Origin: Vagococcus acidifermentans | Lineage (GTDB): Bacteria; Bacillota; Bacilli; Lactobacillales; Vagococcaceae | Direction: 5' to 3' | Length of the DNA stretch: 64,000 nt | NCBI RefSeq assembly: GCF_003987655.1 | Contig: NZ_NGKC01000001.1 | Span: 372,001 to 436,000, forward strand | Shown here: positions 1 to 8,170 of the stretch, piece by piece | Layout of the letters: the number at the start of each line of letters is the position of its first letter | Position numbering within the stretch: the first letter of the stretch is position 1 | Notes under the pieces: model-generated | What the model saw: the letters and a program-made list of their open reading frames with translations, nothing else | What the model was told of the DNA's origin: nothing | Database searches by the model: none | Made by a program: the position numbers and the translations under genes

Positions 1-632
1 CCTTTTTCAATGATGGCAAACCGGTCTGTGATTTGCTGAATCTCCGCCAGCAAATGACTGGAAATGAGTACGGCCGTTCCTTGAGAAGAAATACTCCGGA
101 TGATTTCTCTGAACTCGGCCATCCCTTGAGGGTCAAGTCCGTTCGTCGGCTCGTCAAGCACCAAAAGCGACGGTTGATGAATCAAAGCCTGTGCCAAGCC
201 CAGCCGTTGCCGCATACCGAGAGAATATGTTTTCACTTTGTTGTTGATGGCATTTGTCAGTTTGACTTGGGCGACGACCTCGTTGATGCGTTCTGGTGAC
301 ACTGGTTTCCGGCTCATGCGGGCAAACTGCTTCAGATTTTCCATTCCGGACAAATACATGTAAAATTCCGGATTCTCAATGATGCCGCCGACGTCTGCTA
401 TTGTGGTTTTAAAATCATCGGCGACACTTTTGCCGTTAATCATGACAGTGCCTGATGACCGGTGAATCAGACTGACAATGGCCCGGATGATTGTTGTTTT
501 CCCGGCACCGTTTGGTCCGATTAAACCGAATACTTCCCCTTTGGTGATATCAAAGTTAATATTTTGAACAATCGTCTTTTTGCCGATTTTTTTGGAAAGA
601 CGTTTGACTGACAGTACAATTTCCTTTTCCAT
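1..632 (-). CDS. ABC transporter ATP-binding protein, BcrA-like (partial)
   Basis: Translated from the minus strand; the gene runs off the left edge, so only the first ~210 residues are present. Walker A GPNGAGKTT lies at residues 39-47, the signature SLGMRQRLG at about 137-145, Walker B LLVLDEPTNGLDP at about 156-168 and the switch histidine in SSH near 189. The stretch IIENPEFYMYLSG after the Q-loop region is typical of bacitracin/lantibiotic-type ABC ATPases (BcrA family), which pair with a separate membrane protein to expel peptides or give immunity. The permease would lie outside the window. ATG at 632 is preferred over the adjacent ATG at 635 because GGAGG at 640-644 is then 7 nt away. 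A terminator-like hairpin precedes it (688-735). The family assignment is good; the substrate is unknown. Confidence 0.9.
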   Translation of the reverse strand, partial: MEKEIVLSVKRLSKKIGKKTIVQNINFDITKGEVFGLIGPNGAGKTTIIRAIVSLIHRSSGTVMINGKSVADDFKTTIADVGGIIENPEFYMYLSGMENLKQFARMSRKPVSPERINEVVAQVKLTNAINNKVKTYSLGMRQRLGLAQALIHQPSLLVLDEPTNGLDPQGMAEFREIIRSISSQGTAVLISSHLLAEIQQITDRFAIIEK

Positions 633-687
633 CATATCTCCTCCATATCGTACGTTCTATTTCCACTATAAAAGATACCCTCAAAAA

Positions 688-735
688 AGAAATCAGACTT
701 TCGCCTTAATCTTTTTGGGCAAAAGTCTGATTTCT
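688..735 (-). terminator. Terminator-like hairpin upstream of the ABC ATPase gene (possible attenuator)
   Basis: An 18-bp inverted repeat with one G-U wobble (arms 718-735 and 688-705, 12-nt loop) is followed, reading leftwards, by a run of T residues. That is the shape of an intrinsic terminator for minus-strand transcription. No minus-strand gene lies immediately to the right, so it would stop transcripts in the 5' leader of the ABC ATPase gene, whose start is ~55 nt further on. An attenuator is inferred, not shown. Confidence 0.6.
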
Positions 736-857
736 GTGATTTGTTGCTAAACGGGTGCTGCGTGCTTTATTGCATCTGGCGCAACCGGACTGCTGCAAAA
801 GCTAGCTGGTGGCTGAAGCGCTGCGTGAGATGCCGGTACATCTTTGCCAATAAACCG

Positions 858-866
858 TGATATAAT
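858..866 (+). promoter_or_regulatory. Extended -10 promoter for the 946-1188 gene
   Basis: TGATATAAT at 858-866 is a perfect extended -10 element (TGn plus TATAAT). No good -35 is visible, as is usual for this promoter class. It lies inside the longest possible reading frame of the next gene and therefore supports the downstream start at 946 or 952. The rest of the 633-945 gap holds only this element and the hairpin at 688-735. Confidence 0.55.
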
Positions 867-945
867 AAAAAAAGAAGAACAATCGGATGAAGGTGGACAC
901 TTGTTCAAGAGCTGTTGCGTTTTCTGTAAACAAGAAAGGGGACCG

Positions 946-1188
946 ATGACGATGGGAAAACGATACATTACCAGCTCGATTGTGACAGACTCCGCGATCA
1001 ACCCGAATGCAGCTACTCCGGAAGGTATCGCAAGCGATTTGGAAAAAGCGACGAATGAGTTGATTCGACGGGTTTTCGGCAAGGGCGACGTACTTGATGT
1101 CAATGTTATTCATATCAAAAAAAGCCGGCCGGCGGATGTGCCCGGGTTTGTCATTTCCATTCTCTACGAAGAACATCCGTCTAATTAA
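946..1188 (+). CDS. Small conserved-looking hypothetical protein (80 aa)
   Basis: I do not recognise this protein. It is a compact soluble protein of about 80 residues: no signal peptide, no membrane segment, a middle part that looks helical (SDLEKATNELIRRVFG) and a C-terminal strand-like region (FVISILYEE). AAAGGGG at 936-942 sits just upstream of ATG 946 and ATG 952; the spacing favours 952 slightly. The open frame extends back to 844, but the promoter at 858-866 falls inside that extension, so the long form is unlikely. The following glycosyltransferase starts 64 nt later with no terminator between, so the two may be co-transcribed. Confidence 0.6.
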   Translation: MTMGKRYITSSIVTDSAINPNAATPEGIASDLEKATNELIRRVFGKGDVLDVNVIHIKKSRPADVPGFVISILYEEHPSN

Positions 1189-1252
1189 TGGCTACAGGTA
1201 GTTGGAGTCAGGTAAACGTGATGCAGCAGGCGTGCAGGAAGGAAGTTGTTCA

Positions 1253-2464
1253 ATGAAAGTTTTGCATTTACTGGCGCAGTTGCCGGCGCAAACAGGCAGC
1301 GGCATTTACTATACCAATATGATAAAACATATGGCCGATGATTATGAACAAGCGGCTTTGTTCGGCAGCATTCCGAATTTCCGATACGATGTGCTGCAGG
1401 CAGACCGGCAGTTTATCGTGTCTTTTCCTAATAAGTATTGTCCGTTTCCATTGCCGGGCATGAGTGATGAGATGCCATACAAGAGCACCCGCTACAGTAT
1501 GATGACACCGGAAATGATAGCAGGCTGGCAGCAGGCTTTTCTGGCAAAGTTGGCTGAAGCAGCGGCTGTTTTCAAACCCGATGTGATTTTGTCCCACCAT
1601 CTGTGGTTTTTGACCTCTTTGGCAGCGGAAAAGTTTGCGTCCATCCCGGTTATCGCGTTCTGTCATGCGACAGACTTGCGGCAGGCCAGACAGCATCCGT
1701 ATCTGCTGCAATATGTTCAGCATCTGCCTCAGGTGGCGCATGTGTTTGCGTTGAGTGAACATCAGATAGGAGACATCCAGGAAGTGTTTAAACTGCCGCC
1801 GGCGAAGCTGTCGGTCTTAGGCGGTGGGTATGATCCGGCGATTTTTTATTCGGAGAGGCGGCTGGACAAAGAGGTCGTTGATATTATTTACGCGGGAAAG
1901 CTCAGCGCCTCTAAAGGTGTTTTCGATTTGCTGACTGTATTTGACCGCCTTGCCGCTCATGATAAAGCTATTCGTTTGACAGTTATCGGCAATGCGGACA
2001 AAAAAACAGCGGCGGTTTTGCGGCAGCACCAGCAAAAAAATCCGCAACTGCGCCTTCTTGATGCGGTCTCTCAAACTGAGCTGGCCGAGCATTTCCGAAA
2101 AAGCGACATCTTTGTCTTGCCATCTTTTTATGAAGGTTTGCCATTAATCGTCATTGAAGCGCTGGCATGCGGGTTGTATGTGGTCAGCAGCCGCTTCCAC
2201 GCGTTGGAACGACATCTGGGCGAGACTGTCAACAACAGCGGAGCTATCGAATATGTGACACTTCCACGTTTGCAGGACCAAGACACACCGGTTGCTGGTG
2301 ACCTTGCCGGGTTCCACTGCCGCCTGCAGGAAAAAATAAACGTGCAAATTGGCAGGGTTCGGTCAGGTGAAACGCTGCCTGCTGCTGTGAGTCAACAGTT
2401 AGCACGTTTTACGTGGCCGGGTCTTGCAGATACACTTAGCCGTTTCATTAAAGAATTGGTATAA
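1253..2464 (+). CDS. Family 4 glycosyltransferase
   Basis: A 403-residue retaining GT-B glycosyltransferase, expected to transfer a sugar from a nucleotide-sugar donor in the cytoplasm. The N-terminal acceptor domain opens MKVLHLLAQLPAQTGSG with the glycine-containing loop typical of GT4. The C-terminal donor domain begins near DIIYAGKLSASKG and carries the E-x7-E motif EGLPLIVIE just after FVLPSFY. ATG 1253 is chosen over the upstream in-frame TTG 1202 because GGAAGG at about 1238-1243 is correctly placed. It stands alone apart from the small upstream protein, so acceptor and pathway (glycolipid, teichoic acid or other glycan) cannot be told from context. A strong terminator follows at once. 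Confidence 0.85.
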   Translation: MKVLHLLAQLPAQTGSGIYYTNMIKHMADDYEQAALFGSIPNFRYDVLQADRQFIVSFPNKYCPFPLPGMSDEMPYKSTRYSMMTPEMIAGWQQAFLAKLAEAAAVFKPDVILSHHLWFLTSLAAEKFASIPVIAFCHATDLRQARQHPYLLQYVQHLPQVAHVFALSEHQIGDIQEVFKLPPAKLSVLGGGYDPAIFYSERRLDKEVVDIIYAGKLSASKGVFDLLTVFDRLAAHDKAIRLTVIGNADKKTAAVLRQHQQKNPQLRLLDAVSQTELAEHFRKSDIFVLPSFYEGLPLIVIEALACGLYVVSSRFHALERHLGETVNNSGAIEYVTLPRLQDQDTPVAGDLAGFHCRLQEKINVQIGRVRSGETLPAAVSQQLARFTWPGLADTLSRFIKELV

Positions 2465-2476
2465 TATCACACGCTA

Positions 2477-2520
2477 ATACAGGAGCGGGGCGTCAGTTAG
2501 CACCCCGCTCCTGTATTTTA
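2477..2520. terminator. Bidirectional terminator between convergent genes
   Basis: A perfect 14-bp stem (2477-2490 with 2503-2516) with a 12-nt loop is followed by TTTTA. It separates the glycosyltransferase gene from the convergent MFS gene, whose stop codon overlaps its right edge. Confidence 0.9.
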
Positions 2521-3729
2521 GGCCATCGAATCGGCTGGTTTAGCTTGCCTGTTGACAACGAGCACACAGACTCCCGATACTAACAGCGTGATTGAGATGA
2601 ACATGAAGGCAGAGGTGTAACTCCCGCCGGAAGCTTCCACCATCTTTCCCATAATCGTCGGGGCAAAAAAACCGCCTGATACACCGATTGCGTTGATGGT
2701 TGCATATTTAGAAGAAACTTCCATCGGAGTAAAAAGTTTGACCGGCAAACTCATCAACGCTGAAAAACCGACACTGGCGCAGATGATACAGCCTGACAGG
2801 AAAATAATGCTCATGACGAGCGACTGAGTGGTAGACACAAGGAAGACAAAGACTGCACCCAATAATGTGACAGTGAAAATGACGGCTTTTTCTTTGTTTA
2901 AAAAGAATCTGTTAATGATAATACCACCGGCCATAGCAGCAGCCATCGTGAAAAAACCTATTAAGACGCTGACCAGAGAGAGCATGGTCATGCTGAGGTG
3001 GAATGTTTCGTTGAGATACGAAGGCAGCCAGCTATTTAACCCGTACAGGGAAGCATTAATGAAGAACGCGGATAAAATCATGATCCAAACATTGCGGTCT
3101 TTTAAGACGTCGCCAAAAGCCAGCCCTTTTTTTCCTTCTGCAACTATGGGCATGCCGGCTGTTTTAGGGATAGCAACCATCATAAACACCCCCACAGCAA
3201 TGACGAATGCTCCCAAAATAAAGTAGGTTGTTTGCCAGTTTGTCAGATTGATAAAAAGGGCGATGATCGGCGGGCCGATGATGCCGGCAAAACCGGAAGA
3301 TGCAATCATTGTTGACTGGACAGAGCCTCGTTTTTCTAATGGAATCTCTTGTGAAATAAAGGTCGATACGGCAGAGGGATAGCCTGAGTGGGCAAAGGAA
3401 CCAGTCAGCAGGCGGATTATAATCAAATAGAGGACTGATGCACCAAAACCGAAGAAGACCATAAACAGACCGACCATGATGATGGAAAGAAACAACATTT
3501 TGCGTGAGCCGATTTTATTGGATAAATAACTGAACGGAATCTGGAAAATCGTATACCCAAGAAAGAAGAAACTTAAAATAAGTCCTTTGTCGCCGGCCGA
3601 CATATTAAGCGTTTCGGCAATATTGACCATAGACAGTGAAATAGCAGTTTTGTCGAGATAGATACAGGTGTATCCGATAAAAATGGCGAGCAGCATCAGA
3701 ACATTTTGAGACGTTGGTTTTGTTTTCAT
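2518..3729 (-). CDS. Major facilitator superfamily transporter
   Basis: A 403-residue polytopic membrane protein with a hydrophobicity pattern fitting 12 transmembrane helices in two halves. The loop after helix 2 (SNKIGSRKMLFLS) is the MFS signature position, and the layout recalls the anion:cation symporter branch that takes organic acids or sugar acids. ATG 3729 follows AAGGGG with 8-nt spacing. It is divergent from an M20 amidohydrolase across a 272-bp promoter region, and a CstA-type carrier lies beyond that, which hints at a role in uptake of peptide- or amino-acid-like compounds. The substrate is inference only. Confidence 0.85.
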   Translation of the reverse strand: MKTKPTSQNVLMLLAIFIGYTCIYLDKTAISLSMVNIAETLNMSAGDKGLILSFFFLGYTIFQIPFSYLSNKIGSRKMLFLSIIMVGLFMVFFGFGASVLYLIIIRLLTGSFAHSGYPSAVSTFISQEIPLEKRGSVQSTMIASSGFAGIIGPPIIALFINLTNWQTTYFILGAFVIAVGVFMMVAIPKTAGMPIVAEGKKGLAFGDVLKDRNVWIMILSAFFINASLYGLNSWLPSYLNETFHLSMTMLSLVSVLIGFFTMAAAMAGGIIINRFFLNKEKAVIFTVTLLGAVFVFLVSTTQSLVMSIIFLSGCIICASVGFSALMSLPVKLFTPMEVSSKYATINAIGVSGGFFAPTIMGKMVEASGGSYTSAFMFISITLLVSGVCVLVVNRQAKPADSMA

Positions 3730-3763
3730 GGAATCATCCCCTTTTTATATTAAAGTGGTTAGA

Positions 3764-3769
3764 TTATAT
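3764..3769 (-). promoter_or_regulatory. Possible -10 element for the MFS gene
   Basis: Reading leftwards, TATAAT occurs at 3769-3764, 35 nt upstream of the MFS start. The matching -35 region is poor, so the promoter may need an activator. A degenerate catabolite-type sequence (GGAACCGTTTTAAA, 3789-3802) lies just upstream. Confidence 0.35.
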
Positions 3770-3871
3770 CAAAAAATAACAGCATTATGGAACCGTTTTA
3801 AAAAAATAAAAAATAATCAGCGGATTTTTTACGATTAAGGCAGATTATAAAAAAAATACTGGAAATAAATA

Positions 3872-3922
3872 GTTGGAAACGCTTTAATAAGTATTGACAT
3901 GAAAAAAGCGGTTAGCTATTAT
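3872..3922 (+). promoter_or_regulatory. Promoter with a cre-like box for the M20 amidohydrolase gene
   Basis: TTGACA at 3894-3899 and TATTAT at 3917-3922 are separated by exactly 17 bp, a near-consensus sigma-A promoter. Immediately upstream, TGGAAACGCTTTAA (3874-3887) matches the CcpA cre consensus TGAAARCGYTTWWN with one mismatch. A site just upstream of the -35 could serve activation of the amidohydrolase gene or repression of the divergent MFS gene; the CcpA link is inferred. Confidence 0.65.
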
Positions 3923-4001
3923 AAAATAGGACCTACTGTTTTTTAACGGTTTGCGGATGATATTTTTTACAATGGCAGAACATTTATTTAGGAGGGATTA
4001 C

Positions 4002-5213
4002 ATGGAACTATTGCAAGACAAAATTTTGGAAGAAGCGCTAGCATTAAAAGACGAGATGATTAAAAATCGGCGCCATCTTCACGAACATCCTGAACTCGGC
4101 ATGGATTTAAAACAGACTCAGGCATACGTGGCAGAACGTCTGAAAGAGATGGGCTATGCTGATGTCAAGCGGGTCGGACAAGCCGGCTTGACGGTAACCG
4201 TAGGCCAGGGGACAGGCAAAACCATATTGCTGCGGGCGGACATGGACGCTTTGCCGATTTTGGAAGATAATGAGTTGCCGTATAAATCTAAAATTGACGG
4301 ACGAATGCATGCATGTGGCCATGATATGCACACAACGATGCTGCTTGCGGCAGCCAAAATATTAAAAAAATATGAGCAGGAGATTCCGGGAGTTGTCAAG
4401 CTGATGTTCCAACCCGGTGAGGAAACGATGGAAGGCGCCAAAGACATGGTGGCAGCCGGTATACTCGAAAATCCGCGTCCTGATGCAGGCGTTATGATTC
4501 ACGTGATGCCGGGAATGCCGTTTGACCCGGGGGCGCTGACTGTTACTGGCGCCGGACCGAGTATGGCATCGGTCGACTGGTTTAAAATCACTGTCATTGG
4601 GACAGGCGGTCACGGCTCAATGCCTTATTTGGCGGTCGATCCAATCGTTCCAATGACAGCGATTCACAGCGGTTTGAGTGCGATTCAAAGCCGCGAATTG
4701 CCGCCGAATGCGGTTGTGGCTGTCACTGTTGGAGAAATTAGCGGAGGTGTGACATCCAACGTGATACCAGGCGAGATGGTCATGGGCGGCACGATCCGAA
4801 CTTATGACGAGAAGCATCGCCAGTTCATTAAGGAACGAATGACTGAGATCGTGACCCACATTGCCAAAGCATTCAGATGCGAGGGTACCGTAGAGTTTCC
4901 GGCAGGCGCGCCGTTTTTTGAGAGCAGCAAAGAATTGTCAGAGCATATTCAAAAAGTGCTTCCGGCCTATGTCGGCGCAGATAAAGCCCTGCCTGTTTTC
5001 GACAGCGATGTTCCGGCGATGGGTTCAGAAGACTTTGCTGTTATTTCCCAGGAAATTCCGGCATGTGTCATGATACTTGCCGCCAGCGATGCCAGAAAAG
5101 GCCAGACATACGGCGTGCACCATCCAAAATTGATACTGGACGAAGATGCCCTGCCATACGGTGCTGCGGCCTATGCCGGAGTTGCATTAAGCTGGCTGGC
5201 CGCCAATCAGTAA
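4002..5213 (+). CDS. M20-family amidohydrolase (aminoacylase/hippurate hydrolase type)
   Basis: A 403-residue zinc-dependent peptidase-family M20D enzyme that removes acyl groups from N-acyl amino acids or related amides. Visible family motifs in order: RRHLHEHPELG near residue 24, LLRADMDALPI near 80, metal-binding HACGHDMHTT near 100, the catalytic FQPGEETMEGAKDM, the dimerisation-domain segment GTGGHGSMP, and C-terminal MGSEDFAV plus VHHPKL. The start at 4002 is fixed by GGAGGG at 3991-3996; an upstream in-frame TTG (3951) lacks a ribosome site. It is a single-gene unit with its own promoter and a good terminator. Substrate preference cannot be read from sequence. Confidence 0.9.
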   Translation: MELLQDKILEEALALKDEMIKNRRHLHEHPELGMDLKQTQAYVAERLKEMGYADVKRVGQAGLTVTVGQGTGKTILLRADMDALPILEDNELPYKSKIDGRMHACGHDMHTTMLLAAAKILKKYEQEIPGVVKLMFQPGEETMEGAKDMVAAGILENPRPDAGVMIHVMPGMPFDPGALTVTGAGPSMASVDWFKITVIGTGGHGSMPYLAVDPIVPMTAIHSGLSAIQSRELPPNAVVAVTVGEISGGVTSNVIPGEMVMGGTIRTYDEKHRQFIKERMTEIVTHIAKAFRCEGTVEFPAGAPFFESSKELSEHIQKVLPAYVGADKALPVFDSDVPAMGSEDFAVISQEIPACVMILAASDARKGQTYGVHHPKLILDEDALPYGAAAYAGVALSWLAANQ

Positions 5214-5234
5214 ACAGTCAGAGCTTGCTTGTTC

Positions 5235-5276
5235 AAGACAACTTTCATGAAACAATCCATGAAAGTTGTCTTTTTA
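5235..5276 (+). terminator. Intrinsic terminator after the amidohydrolase gene
   Basis: Perfect 15-bp stem (5235-5249 with 5258-5272) followed by a TTTTT run, 22 nt after the stop codon. Confidence 0.9.
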
Positions 5277-5330
5277 TTAATTAAAAGACCCAACAATTGA
5301 AAGATTTTTCAGAAAATTCAGCAAATTCTA

Positions 5331-5358
5331 TTTACTTTTCGGAAAAATAGGGTATGAT
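5331..5358 (+). promoter_or_regulatory. Promoter of the cstA-like gene
   Basis: TTTACT (5331-5336) and TATGAT (5353-5358) with a 16-bp spacer, 43 nt upstream of the start codon. Confidence 0.6.
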
Positions 5359-5400
5359 ATATAAACATAGTAAAAAAGGATTTTAGCGGGGTGTGTTAAG

Positions 5401-7158
5401 ATGAATGGAGTTACATTGCTTTTGATTGCAATTGCTTGTTTTGTAGTTGCTTATTTTGGGTATTCGAAGTGGTTGGAGAAAAAATGGGGGATTGATCCCC
5501 AGGCTATGACGCCTGCTTACCGGTATAAAGACGGCGAAGACTATATGCCGGAACCGGCATTCATGGTGTTTAGCCATCAGTTTTCGTCAATCACTGGTGC
5601 CGGGCCTGTTACGGGTCCGATTATTGCAGCCATGTTCGGTTGGCTGCCGGCTTTTCTTTGGATTGTCTTCGGCGGCATTTTCTTTGGAGCAGTCCATGAC
5701 TTTGGTGCCATGTATGCTTCAGTAAAAAATGAAGGGAAATCCATCGGACTGATTATTGAAAAATATATCGGGAAAACAGGCAAAAAGTTGTTTCTTCTGT
5801 TTTCGTGGTTATTTTCATTGCTGGTTATTGCCGCTTTCGGTGATATTGTAGCCAATACTTTTAACGGCAAAACAACTGGAGTCTCAGAGGCAGTCAACAC
5901 GGCGAATGCTTCAGCTGCATCCATATCGATGATTTTTATTTTAACAGCAATTATTTTCGGTATTCTAATTAAACGGCTGAATTTATCCGGCAAAGCCGCG
6001 CATGCGGTCGGTGTCGTCCTGTTGCTGGGCACGTTGGCGTTGGGAATGGCGTTTCCAATCTTTGCGTCGAAACAAGTCTGGCTGCTGGTTGTATTCGGCT
6101 ACCTGTTCCTGGCTTCAGTGATGCCGATGTGGCTTTTGATGACGCCTCGTGATTTTTTGAGCACTTATATGCTGCTGGGCATGATTATTGCAGCTGTCTT
6201 GGGCTTGATGGTGGAAAGACCTGACATGAATCTGAATATGTTCAACGGTTTCATAGTGCAGGATGCCGCCGGCAATTTGAACTATCTGTTCCCGATTTTG
6301 TTTATCACAGTTGCCTGCGGGGCAGTCTCAGGTTTTCACAGCTTGGTGTCTTCAGGAACATCTTCCAAACAGATTAAGAATGAAAAACATATGCGACCAG
6401 TCAGTTTCGGTGCCATGATGTGCGAATGCGTACTGGCTGTTGCAGCCCTGGTTGTTGCGGGTGCTGCTGCCAGTAACGGACAGCTTCCGGAAGGGACACC
6501 GTTCCAGATTTTCTCCAGTTCAGTCGCTGGTTTTTTAACATCATTTGGCGTACCAGTTATGGTGGCACAAAGCTTTATGACGATGTGTGTGTCTGCGTTG
6601 GCACTGACGTCCCTTGACTCAGTTGCAAGAATCGGCCGTATGTCATTACAGGAATTGGTCAGCGACGGCGAGACCGAGCCATCAGGTATTGCCGGGCTAT
6701 TGGCGAATAAATACATAGCCACGGTGCTGACGCTGGCGGTGGGCTTCGCTTTGGCGCAAGGAGGTTACAACAGTGTCTGGCCGCTCTTTGGGTCAGCGAA
6801 TCAGCTGTTGGCGGCAATGGTCATGATTGCCATCGCAGTTTACTTGAAAACATCGAAAAAATCTGGTGTCATGTTTTATATTCCAATGGCAGTTATGTTG
6901 ACTGTGACTTTCACTGCCTTAGGTATGTCGATATACAAATTATTGGTCAAGCTGCTGGCCGCTAGCGATATTTTGTTGTCTGTACCGAAAACGGCGGCAG
7001 CCGGACAGTTTATTCTGATGTCGGATGGCTTACAGCTGATTTTCGCCTTCTGTCTGCTAGCTCTCGGTTTGATGGTAGCCGTGCGCTGCATACGCACACT
7101 GATTCAGCCGGTATCACAAAAAGGCGAGCAGCCGGTGCCGGCGTATGATGAGAATTAA
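5401..7158 (+). CDS. cstA: CstA-family carbon starvation / pyruvate-peptide carrier
   Basis: A 585-residue, highly hydrophobic protein with many predicted membrane helices. The diagnostic CstA segments are present: MPEPAFMVFSHQFSSITGAG near residue 50 followed by GPIIAAMFGWLPA, then GAVHDFGAMYAS and, near the C-terminus, GSANQLLAAMV. CstA proteins import pyruvate or small peptides across the cytoplasmic membrane, usually when better carbon is scarce. The length matches the shorter Firmicute form rather than the ~700-residue E. coli form. ATG 5401 follows a modest ribosome site (GGGGTG). It stands alone, next to an amidohydrolase that could act on imported acylated amino compounds; that functional pairing is inference. 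Confidence 0.9.
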   Translation: MNGVTLLLIAIACFVVAYFGYSKWLEKKWGIDPQAMTPAYRYKDGEDYMPEPAFMVFSHQFSSITGAGPVTGPIIAAMFGWLPAFLWIVFGGIFFGAVHDFGAMYASVKNEGKSIGLIIEKYIGKTGKKLFLLFSWLFSLLVIAAFGDIVANTFNGKTTGVSEAVNTANASAASISMIFILTAIIFGILIKRLNLSGKAAHAVGVVLLLGTLALGMAFPIFASKQVWLLVVFGYLFLASVMPMWLLMTPRDFLSTYMLLGMIIAAVLGLMVERPDMNLNMFNGFIVQDAAGNLNYLFPILFITVACGAVSGFHSLVSSGTSSKQIKNEKHMRPVSFGAMMCECVLAVAALVVAGAAASNGQLPEGTPFQIFSSSVAGFLTSFGVPVMVAQSFMTMCVSALALTSLDSVARIGRMSLQELVSDGETEPSGIAGLLANKYIATVLTLAVGFALAQGGYNSVWPLFGSANQLLAAMVMIAIAVYLKTSKKSGVMFYIPMAVMLTVTFTALGMSIYKLLVKLLAASDILLSVPKTAAAGQFILMSDGLQLIFAFCLLALGLMVAVRCIRTLIQPVSQKGEQPVPAYDEN

Positions 7159-7221
7159 TGCCGAAAATAGAGTGATTCGCGTTAACAATATTTATAGTTG
7201 AAAAACAGTTGTCAAAACTAC

Positions 7222-8154
7222 TTATTTTTTAACAAGCTCAAGGGGTGAGTCGATTTTTTCATCAACAGTTTTACCTGAAAAATAATCGTAAGCTGCTTGT
7301 AATGCTAATTTGCCCATTTCCGTCGGCTGTTGGGCGACAGTTGCTGTCAAATCACCATTTTCAACAGATTTGATGGCATCATCATTTCCGTCGAATCCAA
7401 TGACAATGACATCTGTTTTATTCGCAGCTTTTAACGCTTCGATAGCTCCCAACGCCATTTCATCATTTTGTGCAAAGACAGCATCGATATCCGGATTCGC
7501 CTGTAAAATATTTTCCATGACAGTCAATCCCTTTGCACGGTCAAAATCTGCAGATTGGGAATCAACGATTTCTAACTTGTCTTTAGCCCCTTTTTCAAAC
7601 CCCTCTCCTCGTTCTCGTGTGGCAGAAGCCCCAGGAATACCTTCAAGCTGAACAATTTTGGCGTTTTCTCCGAGAGTCTCAATAAGGAACTGGGCTGCCA
7701 TTTCTCCGCCTTTAACGTTGTCAGAAGCGACAAGCGACATAACATCCCCGCCATCAGAACTTCTGTCCAATGCTATCACGGGAATATTCGCCTGATTGGC
7801 AGCTTCTACAGCTGGCTGAATGGCAGAAGAATCAACAGGATTTATTAACAGGATATCGACTTGTTGTTGTATCAAATCATCAATGTCGTTACTTTGTTTA
7901 GAAGAATCATTCTGTGCGTCAGAAATGATGGTCTTTGTCTTGTTTTCCTCAGCAAGTTCGTTAATCCCGTCTCTGACAGAAACGAAAAATGGATTATTCA
8001 GTGTTGAAATACTGACGCCGACCACAAGCTCTTCTGGTTTCTTCTCGGCAACGGCACCTTTTGTATCACTGTCATCACTTTTATCAAGAGTTGCTCCGCC
8101 ACAGCCAGTTAATAATAATCCAATAGCAGCAAGTGCAAAAATAACTTTTTTCAT
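7222..8154 (-). CDS. rbsB: Ribose ABC transporter substrate-binding lipoprotein
   Basis: A 310-residue periplasmic-binding-protein-fold lipoprotein that captures D-ribose outside the membrane and delivers it to RbsAC. A signal peptide with lipobox LLTGC places the lipidated cysteine at residue 18. The mature part matches type-I sugar-binding proteins: SISTLNNPFFVSVRDGI at the start, INPVDSSAIQPAVEAAN, ALDRSSDGGDV, and QNDEMALGAIEALK near the hinge. ATG 8154 is preferred to ATG 8160 because GAGGG at 8163-8167 is then 8 nt away. It is the last gene of the rbs operon; no convincing terminator was found in the short gap to cstA. Confidence 0.93.
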   Translation of the reverse strand: MKKVIFALAAIGLLLTGCGGATLDKSDDSDTKGAVAEKKPEELVVGVSISTLNNPFFVSVRDGINELAEENKTKTIISDAQNDSSKQSNDIDDLIQQQVDILLINPVDSSAIQPAVEAANQANIPVIALDRSSDGGDVMSLVASDNVKGGEMAAQFLIETLGENAKIVQLEGIPGASATRERGEGFEKGAKDKLEIVDSQSADFDRAKGLTVMENILQANPDIDAVFAQNDEMALGAIEALKAANKTDVIVIGFDGNDDAIKSVENGDLTATVAQQPTEMGKLALQAAYDYFSGKTVDEKIDSPLELVKK

Positions 8155-8170
8155 TGTCATATCCCTCTTT

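Noticed and set aside
802-1176. Minus-strand reading frames of 118 and 124 residues opposite the small plus-strand gene
   Set aside because: No ribosome site, no recognisable motifs, cysteine/serine-rich out-of-frame look; the plus-strand frame has promoter and ribosome site.
7159-7221. Terminator between the convergent cstA and rbsB genes
   Set aside because: Only a 5-bp imperfect stem (TAGTT/AACTA region) without a T run; not supportable.
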